From contig CAKSWY010000018.1 in NCBI GenBank assembly GCA_934513685.1, forward strand, positions 1 through 54,695: a stretch of DNA of 54,695 nt. Direction: 5' to 3'. The notes under the pieces are model-generated. The model saw nothing but the letters and a program-made list of their open reading frames with translations. It did not search any database and had not been told where the DNA came from. Position numbers and translations under genes: made by a program. Below, piece by piece: positions 41,344-48,779 of this stretch. The stretch comes from an uncultured Oscillospiraceae bacterium. Lineage in GTDB: Bacteria > Bacillota > Clostridia > Oscillospirales > Ruminococcaceae. Numbering within the stretch: the first letter of the stretch is position 1; every line of letters begins with the position of its first letter.

Positions 41344-42222
41344 TCACGGGTTCTTCAGCACAAAGCAGGGCAGGGGGGCCGTCTCGGCCCAGTTGGCAAA
41401 GCGGGCCTCCAGCACCGTGTACCGGGTCAGGGGCAGGCGCTCCAGCCAGGCCAGCACCGCCTTTTTTTCGCCGTCCCCGTTGGGGCCGCCGCTGTACAGG
41501 CAGGCCGCCAGAATGCCGCCGGGGCGCAGGGCCGCCAGCGCCGCCTCCAGCGCGGGCAGGCTGGTGGCCGGGGTGCTGAATTGATGGTGGTCCGCCCCGG
41601 GCAGGTAGCCGAAGTTGAACACCGCCGCGTCAATGCCGCCCGCGGGCAGGTAGGCGGCCAGGTTGGCGTGGTCGGCCTGCACCGCCCGGCCGATCGCCTC
41701 AAGCCCGGCGGCGGCCAGGCGGGCGTTGGTGTTGGCCACGGCCTGGACCTGAATGTCCAGCCCCAGCACCCAGCCCTCCGGCCCGGCCAGCCGGCAGAGG
41801 AACTCGGTGTCGCCGCCGTTGCCGCAGGTGGCGTCGAGAAATTTCCCGCCGGGCTTCAGGTGAGCCGCCAGGAACCGGTGGGTCAGCTCCACCGCCGTGA
41901 GGGGCGGGGTGCGCCGCCGCACCAGCGCGCCCTCCGCGGCGGCAAAGTCAAAGCGGGCGGCGAATGCCAGGGCGCCCTCGTCCGCCGGAAGGGCGGCGGT
42001 GTACAGGCTGGCCCGGCCCTTTTCAAAGCCGCCGGTGCGGTGCAGCGCCTGCCGAAGCAGGTAGCTGCCGTACCCGCGCCGCCGCCAGGCCGGGTCGATC
42101 TCCAGCCGCTCAATCCGGATTCCCTCTCCCTGCGGGCAGAGCAGGCAGCGGCCCACCGGCTGTTTTTCTTTATATAAAGTAAGCAGCGTTCCGCCGGGGG
42201 CCGGGGTTTCAACGATGTTCAT
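41344..42222 (-). CDS. GNAT acetyltransferase - MnmM (YtqB-like) tRNA methyltransferase fusion
   Basis: 292 residues from ATG 42222 (GGAAAGGAA upstream). Residues 1-110 are a GNAT domain: RIERLEIDPAWRRRGYGSYLLRQAL is the acetyl-CoA-binding motif A. Residues 115-292 are a class I SAM methyltransferase of the PF06962 family: LDATCGNGGDTEFLCRL, VLGLDIQ, then FNFGYLPGADH and ILAACLYSGGPNG. YtqB/MnmM makes the last step of the mnm5U wobble modification in Gram-positive tRNAs. The GNAT half is unusual; it may modify the same or another substrate. Monocistronic. Confidence 0.82.
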   Translation of the reverse strand: MNIVETPAPGGTLLTLYKEKQPVGRCLLCPQGEGIRIERLEIDPAWRRRGYGSYLLRQALHRTGGFEKGRASLYTAALPADEGALAFAARFDFAAAEGALVRRRTPPLTAVELTHRFLAAHLKPGGKFLDATCGNGGDTEFLCRLAGPEGWVLGLDIQVQAVANTNARLAAAGLEAIGRAVQADHANLAAYLPAGGIDAAVFNFGYLPGADHHQFSTPATSLPALEAALAALRPGGILAACLYSGGPNGDGEKKAVLAWLERLPLTRYTVLEARFANWAETAPLPCFVLKNP

Positions 42223-42364
42223 GGCAGTTCCTTTCCGCGTGGGCTTGTGGTATACTGGGCAGCAGATGCCCGTTTCACCTAGCCTACCCCGCGCCCGACA
42301 CAAAGTCAAGGCAAGTTGGGAAGTCTAAGATACCGCGGCGGCAAAGCCTTCCCCCCGCGCAGGC

Positions 42365-42418
42365 AAATTGTGAAATTCACAGTTCTTTCACCGCTGAAAG
42401 AACCCTTTTTCACAATTT
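42365..42418 (+). promoter_or_regulatory. nested inverted repeat upstream of htrA
   Basis: Outer arms AAATTGTGA (42365-42373) and TCACAATTT (42410-42418); inner arms GTTCTTTCA (42382-42390) and TGAAAGAAC (42395-42403), all perfect 9-bp arms. About 90 nt before the htrA start, in an AT-rich patch; a -10-like TACAAT follows at 42429-42434. It is placed as an operator or a 5' hairpin. Confidence 0.55.
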
Positions 42419-42508
42419 CCCGGTAAACTACAATCAGCAAAGGAAAACAGGGGCCTGGCCCCCGGGTGAACGGCGAGCGTCCGCCCCCTTTACGAAAGGA
42501 TGGTAACA

Positions 42509-43834
42509 ATGGACAATCAGTGGGAATATGATTACTCCAATCTCTATAACGGCAGCAACGGCAATGCCGGTGCCCAGCGCCCCGGCGATACTTCCACCTA
42601 CTCCACCGACGCTTCCTGCGGCTACACCCCCGCGGGCGGCACCGGGGCAGGCGGCGCCGTGCCGCCCCAGGGCCCGGTGAACGCGGGCAGCCCGGCCGAC
42701 GGCCAGCCCCCGCGCCCCAAGAAGCCGGTAAACGGCAAAAAGATCCTCACCGGGGTTCTGTGCCTGGTGCTGGCCGGGGCCGTGGGCTTCGGCGGCGGCT
42801 ACCTGGGTGCTGCCGTGGCCGGCGGCGGCAGCCGGGTGGTGTACCAGACCGTACAGCGGGATTCTTCCTCCGGTGACACCACCGGCAGCGCGGCCTCGGC
42901 CCTGAGCCTGACCGACGTCTCCAGCATTGTGTCGCCCAGCGTGGTGGCCATCACCACCGAGGTGATGACCAGCTCCAACACCTGGTTCGGCGGCCAGTAT
43001 GTGGAGAGCGGCGCCGGCAGCGGCGTGATCATGAGTGAGGACGGCTACATCATCACCAACAACCATGTGGTGAGCGGCGCCTCCAACGTGACCGTGACCC
43101 TGCAGGACGGCAGCACCCATCCTGCCACCGTGGTGGGCGCCGACAGCCAGAGCGACATCGCTGTGGTGAAGATCGACGCCACCGGCCTGACCCCCGCCGT
43201 GATGGGCGACAGCGACAAGCTGGCCGTAGGCGAGACCGTGCTGGCCGTGGGCAACCCCCTGGGCGAGCTGAGCGGCACCGTGACCAACGGCATCGTCAGC
43301 GCCCTGAACCGGGAAGTGACCGTGAACAACCAGAAGATGACCCTGATCCAGACCAACGCCTCCATCAGCCCGGGCAACTCCGGCGGCGGCCTGTTCAACG
43401 CAGAGGGTGACCTGATCGGCATCGTGAACGCCAAGTCCGTCTCCGACAACGCCGAGGGTCTGGGCTTCGCCATCCCCGTGAACACCGCCATTCAGGTGGC
43501 CACCGATCTGATCCAGAACGGCTACGTCTCCGGCCGGCCCGTGATGGGCGTGACCGTGGTCACCATCTCCGACGCGCAGACCGCCGCCCAGTACGGCGTT
43601 TCCAGCTACGGCGTGTATGTGGCCGAGGTGACCGAGAACGGCCCCGCCGCCCAGGCCGGTGTGCAGAAGGGCGACCGCATCGTGAGCGTGGACGACACCC
43701 TCATCGAGTCCAACAACGACCTGACCGACCTGATCTCCAGCCACGCGGTGGGCGACACTCTGAACGTGCAACTGAGCCGTGACCGCCAGCTGATGAACGT
43801 GCAGGTCACCCTCGGCGAGCGCACCGAAGGCTGA
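42509..43834 (+). CDS. HtrA/DegP-family serine protease with PDZ domain
   Basis: 441 residues from ATG 42509; an ATG three codons earlier is worse placed relative to GAAAGGA. A Gly/Pro-rich, low-complexity cytoplasmic tail (1-80) leads to one membrane helix (about 80-105), so the protease faces outward. Trypsin-like triad: His186 (TNNHVVSG), Asp216 (SDIAVVK), Ser291 (GNSGGG). One PDZ domain (about 350-435: VYVAEVTENGPAAQAGVQKGDRIVSVDD). It degrades or refolds damaged exported proteins. Followed by a strong terminator. Confidence 0.95.
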   Translation: MDNQWEYDYSNLYNGSNGNAGAQRPGDTSTYSTDASCGYTPAGGTGAGGAVPPQGPVNAGSPADGQPPRPKKPVNGKKILTGVLCLVLAGAVGFGGGYLGAAVAGGGSRVVYQTVQRDSSSGDTTGSAASALSLTDVSSIVSPSVVAITTEVMTSSNTWFGGQYVESGAGSGVIMSEDGYIITNNHVVSGASNVTVTLQDGSTHPATVVGADSQSDIAVVKIDATGLTPAVMGDSDKLAVGETVLAVGNPLGELSGTVTNGIVSALNREVTVNNQKMTLIQTNASISPGNSGGGLFNAEGDLIGIVNAKSVSDNAEGLGFAIPVNTAIQVATDLIQNGYVSGRPVMGVTVVTISDAQTAAQYGVSSYGVYVAEVTENGPAAQAGVQKGDRIVSVDDTLIESNNDLTDLISSHAVGDTLNVQLSRDRQLMNVQVTLGERTEG

Positions 43835-43858
43835 TCGGCCTCAACTTCTTAATTTCCG

Positions 43859-43894
43859 CACCCGTGGGCCTTCACCGGCCCACGGGTGTTTTTT
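43859..43894 (+). terminator. terminator of htrA
   Basis: Perfect CACCCGTGGGCC / GGCCCACGGGTG stem, 6-nt loop, run of six T. Confidence 0.92.
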
Positions 43895-43951
43895 GTGTTT
43901 GGCCGCGCGTTCGGCGGCGCTTTGGGGCGCTTTTTAGCGAAAAATGCCGTG

Positions 43952-43980
43952 TTGCGGCCTGCCCGGGAATGGGGTATAAT
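43952..43980 (+). promoter_or_regulatory. promoter of the rsmI operon
   Basis: TTGCGG (43952-43957), 17 bp, TATAAT (43975-43980), about 75 nt before rsmI. Confidence 0.65.
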
Positions 43981-44062
43981 AAGGTGTATTCGCCCCGGCC
44001 GGGGCGATGCGCAAAAAAGCAACACCGGGGCCGCCCCGGTTCTGGAAAGGAGCCTGCCGCTT

Positions 44063-44911
44063 ATGCCCGGCACCCTGTATGTGGTGGCCACCCCCATCGG
44101 CAACCTGGACGATATGCCGCCCCGGGTGGCGGCCACCTTCGGCCTGGCCGATTTTGTGGCCGCGGAGGACACCCGCGTCACCCTGAAGCTGCTGAACCAT
44201 CTGGGGCTGAAAAAGCCCATGGTCAGCTATTTTGAGCACAATGCCGCCCAACGGGGCGGGCAGATCCTGGCCCGCATTCAGGCTGGGGAGAACTGCGCCC
44301 TGTGCAGCGATGCGGGTATGCCCGCCATCTCCGACCCCGGCGAGCAGATCGTCACCGACGCGCTGGAGCTGGGCATCCCCGTGGTGCCGGTGCCGGGCGC
44401 GTCCGCCTGCGTCACCGCCCTGGCGGTGAGCGGCCAGCCCACCGCCCGCTTTGTGTTTGAGGGCTTTCTGCCGGTGCCCCGCCGTGCCCGCGCCCAGCGG
44501 CTGGAAAGCCTGAAGCGGGAGGAGCGCACCGTCATCTTCTATGAGGCCCCCCACAAGCTCAAGGGCACCCTGGCCGACCTGGCCGGGGCCTTCGGCGAAG
44601 AGCGCAGCATCACCCTGTGCCGGGAGCTGACCAAGCTGCATGAGGAGATCTTCAAAACCACCATCGGCGGGGCCATGGCCCGCTACGCCGAGGAGGCCCC
44701 CCGGGGCGAGTTCGTGCTGGTGATGGCCGGCGCTTCCCCCGAGGAAACCGAGGAGACCCCGCCCACGCTGGAAGAGGCCGTGGCCGCCGCCAGGGCCCTG
44801 ATGGCCCAGGGGCAGAGCGCCAGCGCCGCCGCCAAGGCGGCCGCCGCCCAAAGCCCCTTCGGCAAGGGAGAAATTTACCGTCTGCTGTGCCGGGAGGAGG
44901 GGGACAAATGA
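44063..44911 (+). CDS. rsmI: 16S rRNA (cytidine1402-2'-O)-methyltransferase
   Basis: 282 residues. Tetrapyrrole-methylase fold with the RsmI signatures VATPIGNLDDMPPR, AEDTRVTLKLLNHLGLKKPM, SDAGMPAISDPGE and VPVPGASA, plus the family C-terminal helix-rich domain (SASAAAKAAAAQSPFGKGEIYRL). Methylates the 2'-OH of C1402 in the decoding centre. ATG 44063 follows AAAGGAG with an 11-nt gap. Its stop overlaps the start of the next gene by 4 nt. Confidence 0.95.
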   Translation: MPGTLYVVATPIGNLDDMPPRVAATFGLADFVAAEDTRVTLKLLNHLGLKKPMVSYFEHNAAQRGGQILARIQAGENCALCSDAGMPAISDPGEQIVTDALELGIPVVPVPGASACVTALAVSGQPTARFVFEGFLPVPRRARAQRLESLKREERTVIFYEAPHKLKGTLADLAGAFGEERSITLCRELTKLHEEIFKTTIGGAMARYAEEAPRGEFVLVMAGASPEETEETPPTLEEAVAAARALMAQGQSASAAAKAAAAQSPFGKGEIYRLLCREEGDK

Positions 44912-45414
44912 CCCGCCTTGTGGTCGTGTCCGACAGTCACGGCAACCCCGCCGCCCTGCGCCGGGCCATTGCCTCGGTGCCGGATGCAAGCGCCGTGTTC
45001 TTTCTGGGGGACGGCATCCGCGACCTTTTGCAGGTTCGGGGGGAGTTCCCCGGCCTGCGGTTTTACCCGGTGGCGGGCAACTGCGATTTTCAGCGCAGCT
45101 ACCCCGCCGAGGGGCTGGTGCCCTTTGAGGGGAAGCTGATCTTCTACACCCACGGCCACCTGTACGGCGTGGCCATGGGGCCGGAGCAGCTGCAGCTCAC
45201 CGGCGAGAACCGCGGGGCGGACCTTGTGCTGTTCGGCCACACCCACCGGCCGCTCATCGTGCCCGGCGAGCGGGACTGGCCCGCCGCCCTGAACCCGGGC
45301 AGCTGCAGCCGCCCCCGCGGCCCCGAAGGCCCCACCTTTGCGGTGCTGACCTTGGAAAAAGGCCAGCCGCCCCATATGGAGATCCGCCGCCTGCGGGAGG
45401 GCGGCAACCAATAA
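44908..45414 (+). CDS. YfcE/MJ0936-type metallophosphoesterase
   Basis: 168 residues. Metal-binding motifs in order: VSDSHGN, FFLGDGI, VAGNCD, YTHGHLYG and FGHTHRP. Small calcineurin-like phosphodiesterases of this type hydrolyse phosphodiesters in vitro; the cellular substrate is unknown. Coupled to rsmI by an ATGA overlap; a start at 44908 gives the exact family length. Confidence 0.9.
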   Translation: MTRLVVVSDSHGNPAALRRAIASVPDASAVFFLGDGIRDLLQVRGEFPGLRFYPVAGNCDFQRSYPAEGLVPFEGKLIFYTHGHLYGVAMGPEQLQLTGENRGADLVLFGHTHRPLIVPGERDWPAALNPGSCSRPRGPEGPTFAVLTLEKGQPPHMEIRRLREGGNQ

Positions 45415-45447
45415 CGCCTGCCCCGCAGCGGCAAGGAGGAATTGATT

Positions 45448-46200
45448 ATGAACGCACCCCTCATTCATCTGCCCGAGGTAGACAGCACCAACCTCTGGGC
45501 CAAAGCAAACCTGGACAAGCTGGCCCCCGCCGGTGTGGTGTGGACCACCTGCCAGACCGCCGGCCGCGGCCGCCTGGGCCGGGGCTGGACCAACGCCGCC
45601 GGGCAGGGCCTGTACCTGACCAGCGGCTACACCGCCAAAACCGTGCAGCCCAGCACCCTGCCCCTGTTCAGCGCCCTGGCCGTGCAGCGGGCGCTGACCA
45701 CCGTGCTGGGCCCGCTGGATTTGAAGGTGAAGTGGCCCAACGACCTGATCCTCAACGGCAAAAAGCTGGTGGGCATTCTGTGCGAGGGCACCGCGGGCGG
45801 CATCGTCAGCGGCATCGGCACCAACCTGGCCCAGGACCAGGCCTATTTCGACGCCCTGAACCTGCCCCACGGCACCAGCCTTGTGCTGGAGGGCCTGACC
45901 GTGAACGACCCGATGATCGAGCAGCTGGCCGCCGCCTACGCCGAGGAGCTGACCGGCCCCCGCTTTGCCGTCTGGGCCGCCGAGGGCTTTGCGCCCTTCC
46001 TGGAGGAGTACCGCGCCCTGTGCATCAACCTGGGCCGCCCCGTCAAGTTTGAGGGCGGCCAGGGCGTGGCCGAACAGGTGGACGAAGAGGGCCGCCTGAT
46101 CGTGCGCACCAAGGCGGGTGAACAGAAAGTTTTCACCGGCGAGGTGAGCGTAAAGGGCGTTTATGAGGACATCGAACGCACCGAGCGCACCCCCCGCTGA
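45448..46200 (+). CDS. birA: biotin-[acetyl-CoA-carboxylase] ligase, monofunctional
   Basis: 250 residues from ATG 45448, AAGGAGG upstream. Joins biotin to carboxylase or decarboxylase carrier lysines via biotinyl-AMP. Motifs: STNLWAK, GRGRLGRGW (adenylate loop), KWPNDLILNGKKLVGIL and a C-terminal SH3-like domain (VAEQVDEEGRLIVRTKAGEQKVFTGEVSV). There is no N-terminal helix-turn-helix, so it is not a repressor, unlike E. coli or B. subtilis BirA. 33 nt after the phosphoesterase gene. Confidence 0.93.
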   Translation: MNAPLIHLPEVDSTNLWAKANLDKLAPAGVVWTTCQTAGRGRLGRGWTNAAGQGLYLTSGYTAKTVQPSTLPLFSALAVQRALTTVLGPLDLKVKWPNDLILNGKKLVGILCEGTAGGIVSGIGTNLAQDQAYFDALNLPHGTSLVLEGLTVNDPMIEQLAAAYAEELTGPRFAVWAAEGFAPFLEEYRALCINLGRPVKFEGGQGVAEQVDEEGRLIVRTKAGEQKVFTGEVSVKGVYEDIERTERTPR

Positions 46201-46265
46201 CCCCCAAGACCGCTTATCCACCCGCCGGGCTGCCCGCCCGGCCTGACCCGGAGGGAATACACCCC

Positions 46266-46910
46266 ATGACCACGAACGATTACATCCAACTCATTATCTG
46301 CTTTGTCTGCATCGGCGCATTTCTGTACATGCTCTTCCGCTGGAACCAGGGCTCGAACCCGGCCGACGGCAAGAGCAGCGACCGCACCCCCGCCGGCGAG
46401 GACAAGGCGGTGGGCGCGGCCAAGCTGCGCCGCAAGGCCGAGGCTTGGGCCCGCACCCACGACGCCAAGGTGATCGGCCCCGTCAGCCTGAACTGGGGCG
46501 GCAAGGAAGGCAGCTTTGACTTTGTGCTGGTGGGCTGGTTCGGCGCGCTGGGCGTCAACTGCCTGGGCTACGGCGGCACCATTTATGGCACCGCCGACGA
46601 GAAGCAGTGGCTGCAGGAGAAGAACGGCACCCGCCTTCAGTTCGACAACCCCTTGGAAGCCCAGACCACCTCGGCCCGCGTTCTGCGCGGCGTTCTGATG
46701 GACGGCGGCCTGCGCGGCATGGACGTGGAGAGCGCCCTGGTGTTCACCAGCCCCGCCGTGGAGCTGAGCCTGCCCCGCCGCCTGAACTATTACAGCAACG
46801 AGACCTTTGCCGCCCTGCTGAAAGAGAGCCGCTTCGCCGCCGACAAGGGCGTGGACGTGGAAAAGGCCTGCCAGCTGATCGAGGCCGCGAACACCGCCGC
46901 CAAGCAGTAA
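46266..46910 (+). CDS. membrane-anchored NERD-like protein with degenerate nuclease core
   Basis: 214 residues. One N-terminal membrane helix (about 7-26), a charged linker, then a soluble domain. The segment FDFVLVGWFGALGVNCLGYGGTIYGTADEKQW matches the NERD pattern (D-x-V-L-V ... G-x-x-V-I-E-V-K ... G-x-I-Y-G ... W) position by position, but the E-x-K core reads N-C-L. The C-terminal half (RVLRGVLMDGGLRGMDVESALVFTSPAVELSLP) also has the NERD-type central strand. It may bind nucleic acid or act as a structural relic without cutting. Last gene of the rsmI-birA group, 65 nt after birA. Confidence 0.6.
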   Translation: MTTNDYIQLIICFVCIGAFLYMLFRWNQGSNPADGKSSDRTPAGEDKAVGAAKLRRKAEAWARTHDAKVIGPVSLNWGGKEGSFDFVLVGWFGALGVNCLGYGGTIYGTADEKQWLQEKNGTRLQFDNPLEAQTTSARVLRGVLMDGGLRGMDVESALVFTSPAVELSLPRRLNYYSNETFAALLKESRFAADKGVDVEKACQLIEAANTAAKQ

Positions 46911-47032
46911 GCGCCCGGGTGAGGGGGCACGCGGGGCCGTCCGTTTTGCATTTGTTCAGAATTTTCACCGGGATTTACAGATTATTCATATCCCCGTAAA
47001 AATTTCATCGTAACTGCCCTGTATACTCATAA

Positions 47033-47152
47033 TCACAGAACAGCGGAGCCGCAACCGCCCGTTCTGTACATGATTCCTCCTCACACCAAAGCGATACCCC
47101 AAAAAGAAAAAATGCTCACCTGGACCGCAAGCAGGTGAGCATTTTTCTTTTT
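47033..47152 (+). ncRNA. candidate small RNA with exposed CCTCCT and terminator
   Basis: In a 528-bp gap without a gene. Hairpin ACAGAAC-a-GCGG / CCGC-cc-GTTCTGT (47035-47067), an unpaired stretch with CCTCCT (47076-47081), then a perfect terminator stem ATGCTCACCTG / CAGGTGAGCAT (47112-47142) with a T-rich tail to 47152. TATACT at 47022-47027 could be the -10 box; no good -35. The pattern of hairpin, C-rich single strand and terminator resembles Gram-positive small RNAs that pair with Shine-Dalgarno sequences. The opposite strand reads AGGAGG-aatc-ATG with a 12-codon frame, a competing explanation. The terminator may also simply end the birA group. Confidence 0.35.
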
Positions 47153-47297
47153 GTGCCGGCTGCCGGGCGGCGGCAGAATGCCGTGCAGGCAGAGCCTTCC
47201 CCCAACCAAACGTACTCTTGTTTTTTACACATTGCCGCCCGCGCCGAAAAACGGCCCACAAACAGACGGTTTCGGGCAATCGGCGGCGGTGCGGGTC

Positions 47298-47325
47298 TTG
47301 CCTTTTTCGGATTTTATGATACAAT
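47298..47325 (+). promoter_or_regulatory. promoter of the ferredoxin gene
   Basis: TTGCCT (47298-47303), 16 bp, TACAAT (47320-47325), about 115 nt before the ferredoxin start. Confidence 0.55.
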
Positions 47326-47438
47326 AAAGCGAGAGAAGGGGCCCAACCCTTCGCAAACAGGGCCGTGCCTCCCGTGCAGGCCGAGCACCCCGTCCAAACT
47401 ACTTATTTTCTGAGGCACGGAGAAAAAGGAGTACAACC

Positions 47439-47609
47439 ATGGCTTACAAGATTACTGATGCTTGTGTTTCCTGCGGCACCTGCGCCGGCGAGTGCCCTGT
47501 GGGCGCTATTTCTCAGGGTGACAGCCAGTACGAGATCGACGCCAACGCTTGCGTTGATTGCGGCACCTGCGCTGGCGCTTGCCCCACTGGCGCGATCGAG
47601 CAGGAGTAA
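47439..47609 (+). CDS. 2x[4Fe-4S] ferredoxin
   Basis: 56 residues, MAYKITDACVSCGTC... Two C-x2-C-x2-C-x3-CP motifs: Cys 9, 12, 15, 19 and Cys 38, 41, 44, 48. A clostridial-type low-potential ferredoxin that carries electrons for pyruvate:ferredoxin oxidoreductase, hydrogenase and similar enzymes. AAAAGGAG lies 8 nt before ATG. Codons are less GC-biased (GCT, TGC, GAC) than neighbours, as expected for a very highly expressed gene. Confidence 0.97.
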   Translation: MAYKITDACVSCGTCAGECPVGAISQGDSQYEIDANACVDCGTCAGACPTGAIEQE

Positions 47610-47713
47610 GTTCCCGCTCTGCGCTGATTGACAAGCAGAATGGCGGCGGTTCCCTTGCGGGGCCGCCGTTTTTTTGTGCCTTCGGTTCGCCGTTTTTGAT
47701 AAGGAGACCTGCC

Positions 47714-48385
47714 ATGACCACCTGTGAGACCCTCACCCACGGCACCCGCGTGTTCCTGTCCCGCCGGCACCGCTTCGGCACCGATGGAATGCTTCTGGCG
47801 GACTTCTGCCGCCCCCGCCGGGACGAGCTGGCCGCCGACCTGTGCGGCGGCTGCGGCATTGTGGCCCTGCGCTGGCACGATGAGGGCCACCGTGGCCCCT
47901 GCATCTCGGTGGAGCTGAACGGGGAGGCCCACGGCCTGCTGGCGGCGGCGCTGGCGGCCCAGCCCGAGGCGGCCGGGCACATTCAGGCGGTTCACGCCGA
48001 CCTGCGCACCTACACTCCGGCCCAGGCCGGGCAGTTTCATCTGGCGGCCTGCAACCCGCCCTATTTTACCGGCGGCCATGTCAGCCCGGACCCCGCCCGG
48101 GCCGCCGCCCGCCACGAGGAGACCTGCGCCTTTGAGGACGCCGCCGCCTGTGCGGCCCGCCTTTTGCGGGACGGCGGGCGCTTTGCGGTGTGCCACCGCC
48201 CCGAGCAGCTGGCCCGGGTGCTGGCGGCCCTCACCGCGGCCCGGCTGGAGCCGAAGCGCCTGCAATTTGTAAAGCAGGCTCCGGACGCGGCCCCCTGGCT
48301 GTTTTTGTGCGAGGCCCAGAAGAACCGCCGTCCCGGCCTGACCGTTCTGCCGGATCTTCTGCCCGGCCAGTACCCTCATTACTGA
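47714..48385 (+). CDS. tRNA1(Val) (adenine37-N6)-methyltransferase-like protein
   Basis: 223 residues from ATG 47714 (AAGGAGA 7 nt upstream). N-terminus RVFLSRRHRFGTDGMLLADFC and SAM-site ADLCGGCGIVALRW lead to the N6-adenine methyltransferase motif CNPPYF; YfiC/TrmN6 family (YabB in Bacillus). Methylates A37 of a tRNA. 105 nt after the ferredoxin gene with no clear terminator between. Confidence 0.87.
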   Translation: MTTCETLTHGTRVFLSRRHRFGTDGMLLADFCRPRRDELAADLCGGCGIVALRWHDEGHRGPCISVELNGEAHGLLAAALAAQPEAAGHIQAVHADLRTYTPAQAGQFHLAACNPPYFTGGHVSPDPARAAARHEETCAFEDAAACAARLLRDGGRFAVCHRPEQLARVLAALTAARLEPKRLQFVKQAPDAAPWLFLCEAQKNRRPGLTVLPDLLPGQYPHY

Positions 48386-48428
48386 GTTGGTGCGTCTTTT
48401 TTCTGTTATACAATTATAGGACAACACA

Positions 48429-48464
48429 AGGCCCCTTCGGTGTATTCCGAAGGGGCCTCTCTTT
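48429..48464 (+). terminator. terminator after the TrmN6-like gene
   Basis: Perfect AGGCCCCTTCGG / CCGAAGGGGCCT stem with a T-rich tail. Confidence 0.85.
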
Positions 48465-48591
48465 GCGTTTTTGTGGGGTTATAGGTTTTGGTTTTTGGGG
48501 GATAGGGGGTGGGATTACTGTGCTGCCGTTTTGGCACAGAAATGCGGTTGGGTTGTCACACTGCCTTTAGTGTGCACCAGCGCCAAGCGCC

Positions 48592-48717
48592 CCACCTCAT
48601 CCGCCACGGCTTCGCCGTGCCACCTTCCCCTCGAGGGGAAGGCTTTACCTCCGCGACATTCAGGCTTCCCCTTGAGGGGAAGCTGTCTGCGAAAGCAGAC
48701 TGATGAGGTGGCATCTT
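48592..48717. repeat. paired dispersed repeats forming a MITE-like inverted unit
   Basis: Two copies head to head. Copy 1: CCACCTCATC, hairpin CACGGC-ttc-GCCGTG, core CTTCCCCTCGAGGGGAAG. Copy 2 inverted: core CTTCCCCTTGAGGGGAAG, hairpin GTCTGC-gaa(a)-GCAGAC, then GATGAGGTGGCATCTT. The whole 126-bp unit is therefore bounded by inverted CCACCTCATC boxes. It sits between the TrmN6 terminator and the convergent aminotransferase stop. Confidence 0.8.
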
Positions 48718-48779
48718 CTCTTTGCAGTCAGGCTGTGGCAGCGAACGCGGTCAACACTTCATCCACCCCCGCAAAAAGT

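Noticed and set aside
46986..47324. A 112-codon minus-strand frame in the gap before the ferredoxin gene
   Set aside because: It runs straight through the terminator hairpin, has no ribosome-binding site, and its composition looks like non-coding sequence.
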